A stretch of DNA of 64,000 bases from Bacillota bacterium (GTDB lineage: Bacteria; Bacillota; Clostridia; Lachnospirales; Lachnospiraceae): positions 25,110 to 89,109 of the forward strand of contig JAEZLZ010000126.1 in NCBI GenBank assembly GCA_023415055.1, given 5' to 3'. The notes under the pieces were generated by a model. It ran no database searches. It saw only the letters and a list, made by a program, of their open reading frames with translations, and was not told the DNA's origin. Positions 1 to 8,163 of the stretch are shown here, one piece after another (the first letter of the stretch is position 1; each line of letters starts with the position of its first letter). Position numbers and translations under genes: made by a program.

Positions 1-586
1 CAATTCGAAAATATAAATTCGTTCCCTTGATCAGATAGCCATCCAATAATTCCTTATTTAAGTAAGAGCTATCCATCCATACACCGGAATCACCTTTTTT
101 CCATTGCAAATCATCAAAGGTAATGGGGTTTACACCATTTCCCTCGGTTGTCATGATATTTAACAATTCTCCGATACCATCTGTGGATTTTAGTGAATCA
201 AGCATGCTATAGTTGATGGATACCTGCAGCTTCGTCGGTTTATCCTTTATAATAATACGGGACTCCGTCTCATTGGTGTCGCCCTTAATCTTGATGATAT
301 TTTCCGTATTTGCTGACAACCAGGACAGGTCAATCACCGCAAGCTTATCGCTAGGGTCAACCTCAATCAAATCCCAATTGCCTTTGGATGCGTCCATCTC
401 TGTAGCAAAATATATCTTCGAGTTACCGTTAATAAAGACCAGAAGACTCTCATCTACATAGGAAACCGCACATACCTGAACCGGATTTCCTGCTGCGAAG
501 GCTTCCTGTTTGGGCAGATACATCATGCCGGTCAAACTTAATACAAGAAGCAATAAGAGCTTCATATTTAATTTCTTCATCTTCAT
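1..586 (-). CDS. Secreted protein of unknown function, partial (N-terminal 195 residues)
   Basis: The reading frame is open from an ATG at 586-584 to the window edge, so the C-terminus is missing. A GGAGGTG ribosome site at 593-599 supports this start. The first ~30 residues (MKMKKLNMKLLLLLVLSLTG..., then ...EAFAAGNP) form a signal peptide with a likely AFA-A cleavage, so the protein is exported. The mature part is rich in beta-strand-like segments (FINGNSKIYFATEMD, NWDLIEVD, LAVIDLSWLSANTENIIKIKG) and reads like a repetitive surface or adhesin-type domain. I do not recognise the family. A sigma-28-like motif lies about 180 bp upstream, which could link it to motility. Existence of the gene is secure; the function is unknown. 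Confidence 0.7.
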   Translation of the reverse strand, partial: MKMKKLNMKLLLLLVLSLTGMMYLPKQEAFAAGNPVQVCAVSYVDESLLVFINGNSKIYFATEMDASKGNWDLIEVDPSDKLAVIDLSWLSANTENIIKIKGDTNETESRIIIKDKPTKLQVSINYSMLDSLKSTDGIGELLNIMTTEGNGVNPITFDDLQWKKGDSGVWMDSSYLNKELLDGYLIKGTNLYFRI

Positions 587-761
587 CCTACACCTCCATG
601 TGGTCTGTTTACCTTATGTAACTTTGTTTCACAAGCTGTCCTATCGTAACTAGATTATACAGCATATTTCTCCTAAAATCATCTGATTTCAAGAATTTTC
701 CCGGAAAAGTTGTGAGAATAGAATCCTCATATTTATAAGGAAAAATAATCACTTATCTCTA

Positions 762-788
762 TTATCGGCAATCTATGGGAGAAGCTTA
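762..788 (-). promoter_or_regulatory. Possible sigma-28 promoter for the secreted-protein gene
   Basis: On the minus strand the sequence reads TAAG, then 15 bases, then GCCGATAA. The sigma-28 (SigD/FliA) consensus is TAAA-N15-GCCGATAT, so this matches 3/4 and 7/8 with ideal spacing. It lies about 180 bp before the start codon at 586, which is rather far. It resembles the two stronger copies before hag and flaG in this window. Confidence 0.4.
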
Positions 789-882
789 ACCCATAATAGC
801 TTATAAAATAAACATAAAAGCCCCAGACTATTTATATATGTAGCTTTCACAAAAGTACAAATCAAATACTACTATAAAGCTA

Positions 883-932
883 AAAAAAGTAGAAGACGGT
901 ATTCTTCTGATATCAGTCTCCTACTTTTTTTA
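883..932 (-). terminator. Rho-independent terminator, end of glycan island
   Basis: The minus strand has a GTAGGAGAC / GTCTTCTAC stem (one mismatch) followed by a run of seven T. The other strand also ends in T-rich sequence, so it may act in both directions. It lies just past the stop of the TPR glycosyltransferase gene and closes the island. Confidence 0.8.
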
Positions 933-943
933 TCGCATTCTAT

Positions 944-2005
944 TTATCTTATCTGAACCAGTCGGTTCTTTGCAGGTATGTAATCACTGCATCGAAGATA
1001 TGCATTTTTAGCTTGCTCAAGTTCTCCCATACATTCATAAATCACTCCGATGTTATAGAATGCCAGGTAGCTGTTCACACCTTCCATTTTTGCTTGAGAA
1101 AAGGAGGATGCCTTCTCAAACTCCTCAATTGCTTTTACAAAATTACCACTATTCATCAAAATCAAGGCAATAAGAAAGATAAAGTCTGCAGATCCACAAA
1201 ATTCATCATAGATATTAAGCAGCTGCAATGCTGAATCATACTGTTCTGAATTAATCAAGGAATAACCATAGCTTTCTACCATATCCTGTACATATTCCAA
1301 TCGAGGATCAAGATCAAAGTATAACGCTTGTCCGAAATATTCGCAGGCATTCCAATAGTCCTCTTCCATATAAAAACTCTTACCAAGCTGGTATAGGATG
1401 TAAGGGTCGTTCGGGTCCTGTTCTTTAGCCATTTTAAGTAAAGTGATGTTACGTTCTGTCTTCCTTTTGCGTGACTCAAGATCACCCTCATAGCCTGAAT
1501 GCCGTATCGTCAAGGGTATCAGGTATGTCTCAGTAATCTCTGTAGAATTAGATTCACGAATAGGAATTATTTGTTCGTGAATCATACCCTCATATTTATA
1601 GAGTTTCTTTGAAAACAGGCGGTTCACCCGTTCACTATATTTGTAGTTATTCTCTTTTCTGTGAAATTCGTTGATACGTAACAAACGCCCGATTTTGTCC
1701 GGATGCCTACGAATTAATTCTCTTATCGCATCCATGTCTATCTCTTCCACTATCTCGTCGCTGTCAAGTACCAAGATATACTCATTACTAGCTTTCGTAA
1801 TGGAATAACTGCGAGCAGCAGCAAAATCATTCACCCAGATAAAATCATATACTTTGTCCGTATAGCGATAAGCAATCTCCTTTGTACGATCGGTAGAACC
1901 TGTATCAACGATGATGACTTCATCTACCAAGGATGCTATGCTTTTTAAGCAAAGCTCGAGTGAAGCTTCCTCATTTCTTACAATCATGCAGAGGCTAATG
2001 TTCAT
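944..2005 (-). CDS. Family 2 glycosyltransferase with C-terminal TPR repeats
   Basis: The N-terminus (ISLCMIVRNEE, then VDEVIIVDTGSTDRT) is the nucleotide-sugar-binding fold of GT2 enzymes, and YILVLDSDE near residue 97-105 supplies the DxD metal-binding motif. From about residue 190 the protein changes to helical TPR-like units (NDPYILYQLGKSFYMEEDYWNACEYFGQAL and similar). GT2-TPR proteins of this type, including relatives of the S-glycosyltransferase SunS, commonly modify proteins or build surface glycans. It is the last gene of the flagellin-glycosylation island and is followed by a terminator. The acceptor is inferred to be the flagellin glycan; the sugar donor cannot be read from sequence. 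Confidence 0.85.
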   Translation of the reverse strand: MNISLCMIVRNEEASLELCLKSIASLVDEVIIVDTGSTDRTKEIAYRYTDKVYDFIWVNDFAAARSYSITKASNEYILVLDSDEIVEEIDMDAIRELIRRHPDKIGRLLRINEFHRKENNYKYSERVNRLFSKKLYKYEGMIHEQIIPIRESNSTEITETYLIPLTIRHSGYEGDLESRKRKTERNITLLKMAKEQDPNDPYILYQLGKSFYMEEDYWNACEYFGQALYFDLDPRLEYVQDMVESYGYSLINSEQYDSALQLLNIYDEFCGSADFIFLIALILMNSGNFVKAIEEFEKASSFSQAKMEGVNSYLAFYNIGVIYECMGELEQAKNAYLRCSDYIPAKNRLVQIR

Positions 2006-2143
2006 CTATTTGTACTCTCCTCCCATTTATTAAGATAAATTACAATTACACAAATCGCAGAGTCAAAGGATTTCATGTACCGTTTCAGCCCCGGAATTAA
2101 TGTCAATCAGCAGGGCGTAGGGAATACATTTTATAAAAGGGGG

Positions 2144-2788
2144 TTACGCAATCAGCCCTATTAATTGTGTAATGCTGTCTGATAAGCTGGTACAGCCTGC
2201 CATATTTAGTTCCGCTTCACGTCCGAAACCATAGGTCATGCCGATACAGGCAACATGATTTACAGCTGCTGCCTCGGCATCCTCAGGACGATCTCCTACC
2301 ATAATTGCTGAAGTCGGATCAATCTCATGCTTTTCCATTAAAAGTTGCATCCTTTTACCCTTAGACATGCTTGATTCGTTGACGAAAACGCCTGTAATAT
2401 CGGTAAAAAAGCTTAGTATTCCAAATTTTTCACAAATCTGTTTTACGAACACCTCCGGTTTGGAAGTTACAATATAAAGGCTTTTACCTTTCGACTGTAG
2501 CTGCAAAAGTGTGTGGTATACGTCAGGATATAGCTTCAGTTCTTTTAATCCTTGTATACCATAACGTTCTCTGAAGAAGGTTATTCCATTCCTAATATAT
2601 TCCTGATTATCTGTTCTTAATAGCTTTTTTAGCATCTCCTCCAACGGTGGCCCAATCGAATCAGCTATTTCACTATCCTTGATTCGAGGAACACCTAACT
2701 TATCAAAAGCATAGTGCATGGAATTAATGATCCCTTCACTTGTATCTGCCAGGGTACCGTCAAAATCAAACATAATATGTTGAATCAT
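2144..2788 (-). CDS. HAD-family hydrolase, phosphoglycolate-phosphatase-like
   Basis: The start is the ATG at 2788, preceded by GGAAGGA; this gives 214 residues, normal for the family. Motif I is FDFDGTLADTSEG (nucleophile Asp plus acid/base Asp), motif II/III is IVTSKPE followed by a conserved Lys, and motif IV is MVGDRPEDAEAA. The helical cap insertion between motifs I and II marks the phosphoglycolate phosphatase / beta-phosphoglucomutase subgroup (PGPase-like). In this glycan island it could dephosphorylate a sugar phosphate intermediate, for example in nonulosonate synthesis, but that is inference from position only. The exact substrate is not predictable. Confidence 0.8.
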   Translation of the reverse strand: MIQHIMFDFDGTLADTSEGIINSMHYAFDKLGVPRIKDSEIADSIGPPLEEMLKKLLRTDNQEYIRNGITFFRERYGIQGLKELKLYPDVYHTLLQLQSKGKSLYIVTSKPEVFVKQICEKFGILSFFTDITGVFVNESSMSKGKRMQLLMEKHEIDPTSAIMVGDRPEDAEAAAVNHVACIGMTYGFGREAELNMAGCTSLSDSITQLIGLIA

Positions 2789-2909
2789 AGTTCTTATCCT
2801 TCCGTAGTAAAAATATGTGTATAGCTCCTTCTGCCCTCTTACCATTTGCGACAGAGAAACAGCCCATTATGTTCCGATTAATATCCTTAGTATCTTGTTG
2901 ATTCAAATA

Positions 2910-4058
2910 TCATTTAATAATTGTTAACCCGTCTTCTCGTAGAATTGAAATTGATATCTCCGGATACTGGTCATGTATCATCTTCCTTATCTCATCCGAA
3001 TATCCTGCTGCCATAATGATCACAGCATTTATCTCACCCTCAGCCAGTATCGTCGGTGCAACAACGGGAATATGGGTTACCGGGGTAAACCTGTTCTGTT
3101 TAAAAGGAGCGGAATCTATAATATAACGTATCCGATCCTGCATCTCTAACAACGATAGATTAGCCAGTGCCTGGTGTCCGGCTCCCCATCCGGCTACTGT
3201 CTTACCTTCCGCCTCCATGCTTGAGAGGTAGTTGTCGATTTCTGCTTTTCTTTGCTGTAATTGATTTGTGAACTCACGGATACTCACGGGTTTTCTTTTC
3301 CGCACCTTCGCACTGATAATATAGCGATACCATATCTCATCGCAGCATAATATTTCAAAACCGTTCAACTCCAACAGCTTCCTTAGGGTAGCAGACGTAA
3401 AATATGATAGATGATCCTGTATAAATTCAGAGTACAACCCATGCTCCAATATCATATCCACGTTAGGTACCTCGATAATTCCAACTGCATCGTCGGAAAG
3501 GTTATTCGCGATGCCAACCAGAAATTCATTTGGATCAGGAATATGCTCCAAAAAATTCATAATGTAAAATGCATCATAAGGAGCATCTTGGATAACATAC
3601 TTCTCTCCTTCAACAAAGCCGTGAATCACATGATGCCCATTAGAATTAGCCTTAGCAACTGATTCCTCTAAGTGCTCTAAACCAGTTACCTGAAGCCCTG
3701 CCTCTTCCATGAATGACATGTATTCGCCTTTACCACAGCCAATCTCAATGACCTTCCTACCAACCAGTTGATTCTCTTCTATCCATTGTCCGAACTGTTG
3801 AATACGGAATATGCGCATTTCTTCTGATATTCCAGTTGCACGTATTACATCTCTGTAATACGGCACCGGTTCTCCCTGAGCCTGCAGCAGACCACAATAA
3901 CGACATTCCTGTATACTAATGTCTACACCAATCTCTGTGGCCACCGTTGATTGATCCGGAAAATACTGTGCACTCTTTGGCATATTATGATAATGTATCA
4001 GAGGCTGTTTCGGCAAGAGCCGATGGCATAATCTGCAATACCTAATCTCTTCCTTCAT
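2910..4058 (-). CDS. SAM-dependent sugar C-methyltransferase, NDP-deoxysugar type
   Basis: The start is the ATG at 4058 with GGGAGG nine bases upstream. The N-terminus has a zinc-binding CRLC ... CRYC pair (putative zinc-binding domain of sugar methyltransferases). Next comes a class I SAM domain (VIEIGCGKGEYMSFMEEAG) and then a C-terminal Rossmann-like domain starting about residue 280 (VAGWGAGHQALANL). This three-part layout is that of NDP-4-keto-6-deoxysugar C-3-methyltransferases such as TylC3 and TcaB9. With the SDR gene next to it and the CDP-4-keto-6-deoxyglucose genes at 19.4-22.6 kb, it probably adds a methyl branch to a keto-deoxyhexose of the flagellar glycan. The family call is firm; the exact substrate is inferred. 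Confidence 0.8.
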   Translation of the reverse strand: MKEEIRYCRLCHRLLPKQPLIHYHNMPKSAQYFPDQSTVATEIGVDISIQECRYCGLLQAQGEPVPYYRDVIRATGISEEMRIFRIQQFGQWIEENQLVGRKVIEIGCGKGEYMSFMEEAGLQVTGLEHLEESVAKANSNGHHVIHGFVEGEKYVIQDAPYDAFYIMNFLEHIPDPNEFLVGIANNLSDDAVGIIEVPNVDMILEHGLYSEFIQDHLSYFTSATLRKLLELNGFEILCCDEIWYRYIISAKVRKRKPVSIREFTNQLQQRKAEIDNYLSSMEAEGKTVAGWGAGHQALANLSLLEMQDRIRYIIDSAPFKQNRFTPVTHIPVVAPTILAEGEINAVIIMAAGYSDEIRKMIHDQYPEISISILREDGLTIIK

Positions 4059-4078
4059 ATAATGCTTCCTCCCCCTAG

Positions 4079-5017
4079 TCAATGGTCTGCCCGTATTTGC
4101 TGTAGTATCTGACGAATACCCTCTTCAAAAGTATACTCGGGAGAAAACCCAGTGTCATGTATCAGCTTAGAAATATTCGCACTTAGTAACATAGTCTGAT
4201 TCTTAGCATATGGAATAGCACCGAAACTCGGTCCTATACCAGATGCAGCCACTTGGTAAATTATTGAAATATAATCACGTAGCGATTTTGTAACACCATA
4301 TGCCACATTATAACACTCACCATCTACTCCCTTTTCTGCTAATAGATACAATGCTTTTGCGGCATCAAAGGAATATAGATAATCCCATTGCTGTTCTGCT
4401 GCGGTAAAGGCAAGCTCCTCCTGCTTTATAAGTCGTCGGATACTGGTATCAATCAAGCTTTCTGTCCCATCGTATGGACCATAGACACTAAACAGGATCG
4501 GCCAGATATGACGAATACCATATTGTTTGCATAGTAATCTAGTCATTCCCTCCGCACAAAGCTTTGCCATCCCATAACCATTCTCAGGATGCTTTTCCAT
4601 CTCTTCGGTTATAGCCACTTTCTTACGCCCGTATTCTGCTTGCGAACCTGTCATAAGAAATACAGGGCATTCTATGTTATGGCATAGCTCTACAGCATCC
4701 AACGCATATGAAATATTCTGGGTCTGCAATTTGAAGTTATTCCGCTGATTTACCTTCTCTTTACCGGTGGAGCCATCCCAAGCCAGATGAAAGAAAGCAT
4801 CATAGCTCTGCCCGTAGAGTTTCTTAGAAACTGTTCCATACCCTTCCATTCCGCACTCTAGTACTGTGAGAAGCTCATGTTCCTCTGGCAGGAAGCTACG
4901 GCGAAAGGAACCTGGTCGAACTAGTGCTGTGACCGCTATATTCTGTTGCAATAGGTATCGAACAAGTGCATTTCCTGTGACACCTGTCCCTCCGGTTACG
5001 ATTGCTTGTTTTATCAT
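4079..5017 (-). CDS. Extended-SDR NAD-dependent nucleotide-sugar epimerase/reductase
   Basis: GGTGVTGNALVRYLL at the N-terminus is the NAD(P)-binding GxxGxxG motif. The active-site Tyr and Lys appear in ENGYGMAKLCAEG (YxxxK), with a Ser/Thr in FLMTGSQAEYG. About 312 residues is normal for sugar-nucleotide 4-ketoreductases and epimerases. The gene lies about 20 bp before the C-methyltransferase gene, with which it is almost certainly co-transcribed. A role in reducing the 4-keto group of a CDP-deoxysugar after C-methylation would fit, but 3,5-epimerase or dehydratase chemistry cannot be excluded. Confidence 0.8.
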   Translation of the reverse strand: MIKQAIVTGGTGVTGNALVRYLLQQNIAVTALVRPGSFRRSFLPEEHELLTVLECGMEGYGTVSKKLYGQSYDAFFHLAWDGSTGKEKVNQRNNFKLQTQNISYALDAVELCHNIECPVFLMTGSQAEYGRKKVAITEEMEKHPENGYGMAKLCAEGMTRLLCKQYGIRHIWPILFSVYGPYDGTESLIDTSIRRLIKQEELAFTAAEQQWDYLYSFDAAKALYLLAEKGVDGECYNVAYGVTKSLRDYISIIYQVAASGIGPSFGAIPYAKNQTMLLSANISKLIHDTGFSPEYTFEEGIRQILQQIRADH

Positions 5018-5096
5018 AAATTTCTTCTCTCATTATCATTACTTTTTAGTTTCATTCCATGATCATATCTGTTTATAACGTAATGCTACCATTCCA

Positions 5097-6095
5097 TTAC
5101 GAATATCCGTTACAGGTATAATAATTCTTCAAATACTGTTCCTTTTCTATGTTCCCCTGGATTAATAAATCCTCCATGGTCTTGTATTGGATGCTTTTAA
5201 TAATTGTCTTATCGATTACTGCTGCAATCAACAAACAGTCCTCTGTCATTTTCTTTCTTTTATCTTCCTGATAGCAGACAAAGCTTCTCCAAACTGCGTA
5301 CTCTGCCAGATTAGCCTTAGCTCTTTGTTCGAATTCGGGAAGCAAAGCTTTTTGGCAGCGGCTTTCATAAAAACGCTTTTGTACTATGATAGATTCCCAT
5401 CTCAATAAAATTTCTTCCAGTTCATCTTCATAGAATATTTCTTGAATAACAGCCAGAGGTTCAGAAAGATAAATCACTTGTTTATCCATGTTGGATCTTA
5501 AGCTCTTATTCCACCATCGCTGTTCATTCATTTCACCGCTTGCACGATATCGATTGATTCCCAATGTCGATGACAAGCAAAAAATCTGATGACAATAGCC
5601 TCTCTCGATATAGCTAAGGAAATCCCGGCTGCCATTAAGAAGGGTATCCGTTGGAAATAAATTCTTCTGCTTTATAATTGACCCATCTTCTTTCCGAATA
5701 TCTGCCTCGGTGATGATCATGTTAGGCATGATATCCTGATTTTCCTGTATTGCCTTCGCGCAATGAAGTAAGCACTGCGGATATAATACATCTCCCGGAT
5801 ACATGACTACATAATAGACAAATGTACCTTCCGGCTTGGTATATTCTGCTATCCTTGCCATTTCAGTAACCAATTGTCTCTGATTAAAGGTTTCATAGGT
5901 GCGATATACTCCAAGGTGATAACCCTCATAGCTCAGTGCCTTCTCATAGGTACCGTCTGTGGATCCAAAATCCATAATAATAGTATAGATGAATTCTCTT
6001 GGATATTCCTGATTCAGGATGCTATCCATCGTTTTTTCAAGCAAATCCATATTATTTCGAACAGGAATCACAATCTGCATTCTTATATCTTCCAT
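5097..6095 (-). CDS. GT2-fold protein, type A (first copy)
   Basis: The N-terminus (MQIVIPVRNNMDLLEKTMDSIL, then YTIIMDFGSTDGTYE) is a GT2 nucleotide-binding fold. The position usually holding DxD reads VMYPGDVLYP, a weak metal-binding match. The protein aligns by eye with the product of 8156-9178: both have a DFGS motif, PGD, and a matching stretch (ITEADIRKEDGSIIKQ versus ICEAMLEDEEGVVKRQ), so they are paralogues. The two type-A genes flank two type-B glycosyltransferases. The C-terminal third is helical. It could be a true glycosyltransferase or a degenerate partner of the type-B proteins. Confidence 0.7.
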   Translation of the reverse strand: MEDIRMQIVIPVRNNMDLLEKTMDSILNQEYPREFIYTIIMDFGSTDGTYEKALSYEGYHLGVYRTYETFNQRQLVTEMARIAEYTKPEGTFVYYVVMYPGDVLYPQCLLHCAKAIQENQDIMPNMIITEADIRKEDGSIIKQKNLFPTDTLLNGSRDFLSYIERGYCHQIFCLSSTLGINRYRASGEMNEQRWWNKSLRSNMDKQVIYLSEPLAVIQEIFYEDELEEILLRWESIIVQKRFYESRCQKALLPEFEQRAKANLAEYAVWRSFVCYQEDKRKKMTEDCLLIAAVIDKTIIKSIQYKTMEDLLIQGNIEKEQYLKNYYTCNGYS

Positions 6096-6100
6096 CTTTA

Positions 6101-7126
6101 TCAGACCCCTATTTCTATATAACCTTCCGGTGGATTATAGTTTCTTCTTTTGTTACGTAGCCCCTCATACATGTCGATTATAGATGCAAGTCCAGAATCC
6201 TTCTGAAGAGCCATCTGCTTTAAGTCCTCATATTCTGCCTCCTGATCGATACCGCGATGCAAGATTCTTGCATAGGACAGATATTGGTCCGCAAGCTCAT
6301 ACTCTGCCGACCAGAGAAATCTTTTAGCATACCCAAGAAATTCATGGGCTAATCTCTCAAGTGCTTCATCCTCTCTTAGATAAACCTTCGGTAAATTTTT
6401 TTCTCTTGCGAACTTAACAAAGTCCTTAATCGTAAGATGAGACAAAATTGGATGTTGAAAATTCTTTAAAGTTGCAAAGGTTTCCGTCTGACTACCAATT
6501 CGAATCGCACATAGTACTTCCCTAAGATAAGCGGCATTATAATCATAGGACAGGTAATACCATAAAGTTCGATCTGCATTCATATGATCAATTTCTTTGT
6601 CATAACCTTCTATCTTACGAAATGCTTCCATTCGAACAACTCCTTGAGAGGGGTGGGCTACTGTCGTTAACATATAAACCGGCATAGTATTGCGTCCCGG
6701 TGCAATAAAACTGCAGTGATAAAACGATTCCTGTTTAATATGTTCACCGGACTCCGTCACAAAAACTCTTTCTCCATGTACATAACCTACCTGAGGATTT
6801 TTCTCCATCAGCTCCACTGCTTTTTCTATAAAAGTCGGATAAATATAATCGTCAGCACAGAGTAAGATAAAATATTTACCGTGTGACAGCTGTTCAGTTA
6901 GAATACGATAGCTGATGTTTAGTATGTTGAATTGATTTCTGCAAACCTTTACCCCTTGCTTAGTGAATTTTAACGCTCTTTCTACAGAGGAATCCCCTGA
7001 TGAGTTATCAAGTACAATAATCTCACAGTTTTCGTAAGTTTGGCTTAGGGCACTTTCAATACATTGCTCTAGATATACTGAATGATTAAAGTTTGGTATT
7101 AAAATGCTGACAATGGGCTTTTCCAT
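6101..7126 (-). CDS. Family 2 glycosyltransferase, type B (first copy)
   Basis: The N-terminus (VSILIPNFNHSVYLEQCIESAL, CEIIVLDNSSGDSS) is GT2, and ILLCADDYIYP supplies the acidic metal-binding motif. The catalytic domain spans about residues 1-220; the remainder is helical and ends in a tail containing KRRNYNPPEGY. The neighbouring type-B protein has almost the same layout and tail (KRNYNPPDNY). GAGGAG precedes the start, and the gene is 2 bp from its neighbour upstream, so the two are surely co-translated. It probably adds one sugar of the flagellar glycan. Confidence 0.85.
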   Translation of the reverse strand: MEKPIVSILIPNFNHSVYLEQCIESALSQTYENCEIIVLDNSSGDSSVERALKFTKQGVKVCRNQFNILNISYRILTEQLSHGKYFILLCADDYIYPTFIEKAVELMEKNPQVGYVHGERVFVTESGEHIKQESFYHCSFIAPGRNTMPVYMLTTVAHPSQGVVRMEAFRKIEGYDKEIDHMNADRTLWYYLSYDYNAAYLREVLCAIRIGSQTETFATLKNFQHPILSHLTIKDFVKFAREKNLPKVYLREDEALERLAHEFLGYAKRFLWSAEYELADQYLSYARILHRGIDQEAEYEDLKQMALQKDSGLASIIDMYEGLRNKRRNYNPPEGYIEIGV

Positions 7127-7128
7127 TC

Positions 7129-8163
7129 TTAATTCTCCTCTGGAAGAAGGATATAGTTATCCGGTGGATTGTAATTACGTTTCCGGTTTTTCCTGCTAAG
7201 CATTTCTCTTAATCTATTTTTGTCTACCATGTGGTTTTTACACATATGATCGAGTTCACGATATACCTTATTGTCTAAGATTTTTCGAGAGACTACCTGG
7301 CAAAAGATGAGATACTTTTCAGCAACATCAAAAATATCATTCATTAACATTCCAGCACAAAATTCCAACATCTCTACAGCCAGTTTGTCCTTTGCTTGTT
7401 CTTCTCTCTCAAGTACCTTAAATAACTTTTTATCTCTTGCGTAATCGGCAAAGTACATCAAAGTTAAAGTCATTAATAGTGGGTGTTGGAAATTCACCTG
7501 CGAAATCGTGGTCTCAGTATATTGTCCGACTCTGACTCTTGCTAATTCTTCACGAATATAAGCATAATCGGAGACAGATGACAAAAAGAACCATAATGTT
7601 TTGTCAGCATTTGTATGCTCTACAAATTGATTGTACCCACCAATTGATTGAAAAACAGTCTTTCTATACATGGCCTGGGCCGGATGTGCAACAGTCGTCA
7701 TCATAAAAATCGGCATTACATCCTCACCTGGTGCAACAAAACTGCAATTATAAAAGGGATCTGCCTCCTCCTCTTCTCCTGTTTCATTTACAAACTTTCT
7801 CTCCGTATGTACATAGCCCACATTGGGATACTTTTCAAAAATAGCAACACATTTCTCTACAAACTCTGGTAGGATATAATCATCAGAAGGTAACAGCATG
7901 ATATACTTCCCTTCTGTCATTACATTTCCTAAAATTTTATAAGAATTCGTATGAATATTAAAAGGATTGCGGCACAAACGTAGCCCTTTCTTAATATACG
8001 GTTTTGCTATTTCAAGTGAATTATCCTCAGAACAATTATCCAGAAGTATGACCTCAATATTTTGATAAGTCTGTCCAAAGGCACTGTCCAGACATGTTTT
8101 AAGATATCTACCATAATTATAATTCGGTATCATTATGCTTACTAAGGGAAGTCTCTCACTCAT
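7129..8163 (-). CDS. Family 2 glycosyltransferase, type B (second copy)
   Basis: This is a paralogue of the downstream gene: VSIMIPNYNYGRYLKTCLDSAF, VILLDNCSEDNS and MLLPSDDYILP match position by position, and the shared middle block (GYVHTERKFVNETGEE, FYNCSFVAPGEDVMP, MMTTVAHPAQ) is close to identical. The start is set at the second of two adjacent ATGs (8163), eight bases after GGGAGG; the first (8166) is also possible. It overlaps the end of the preceding gene by 8 bp. The C-terminal tail carries the same KRNYNPP motif. A recent duplication followed by change of acceptor or donor is the simplest reading. Confidence 0.85.
   Translation of the reverse strand: MSERLPLVSIMIPNYNYGRYLKTCLDSAFGQTYQNIEVILLDNCSEDNSLEIAKPYIKKGLRLCRNPFNIHTNSYKILGNVMTEGKYIMLLPSDDYILPEFVEKCVAIFEKYPNVGYVHTERKFVNETGEEEEADPFYNCSFVAPGEDVMPIFMMTTVAHPAQAMYRKTVFQSIGGYNQFVEHTNADKTLWFFLSSVSDYAYIREELARVRVGQYTETTISQVNFQHPLLMTLTLMYFADYARDKKLFKVLEREEQAKDKLAVEMLEFCAGMLMNDIFDVAEKYLIFCQVVSRKILDNKVYRELDHMCKNHMVDKNRLREMLSRKNRKRNYNPPDNYILLPEEN

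Larger units (their letters stand above)
587..943. other. Intergenic region with terminator and possible promoter
   Basis: This 357-bp AT-rich gap holds the terminator of the upstream glycosyltransferase gene (883-932) and a sigma-28-like motif (762-788). A TATAAT box reading toward the partial secreted-protein gene lies around 645-660, without a convincing -35. No additional ORF with a ribosome site was seen. Confidence 0.5.
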
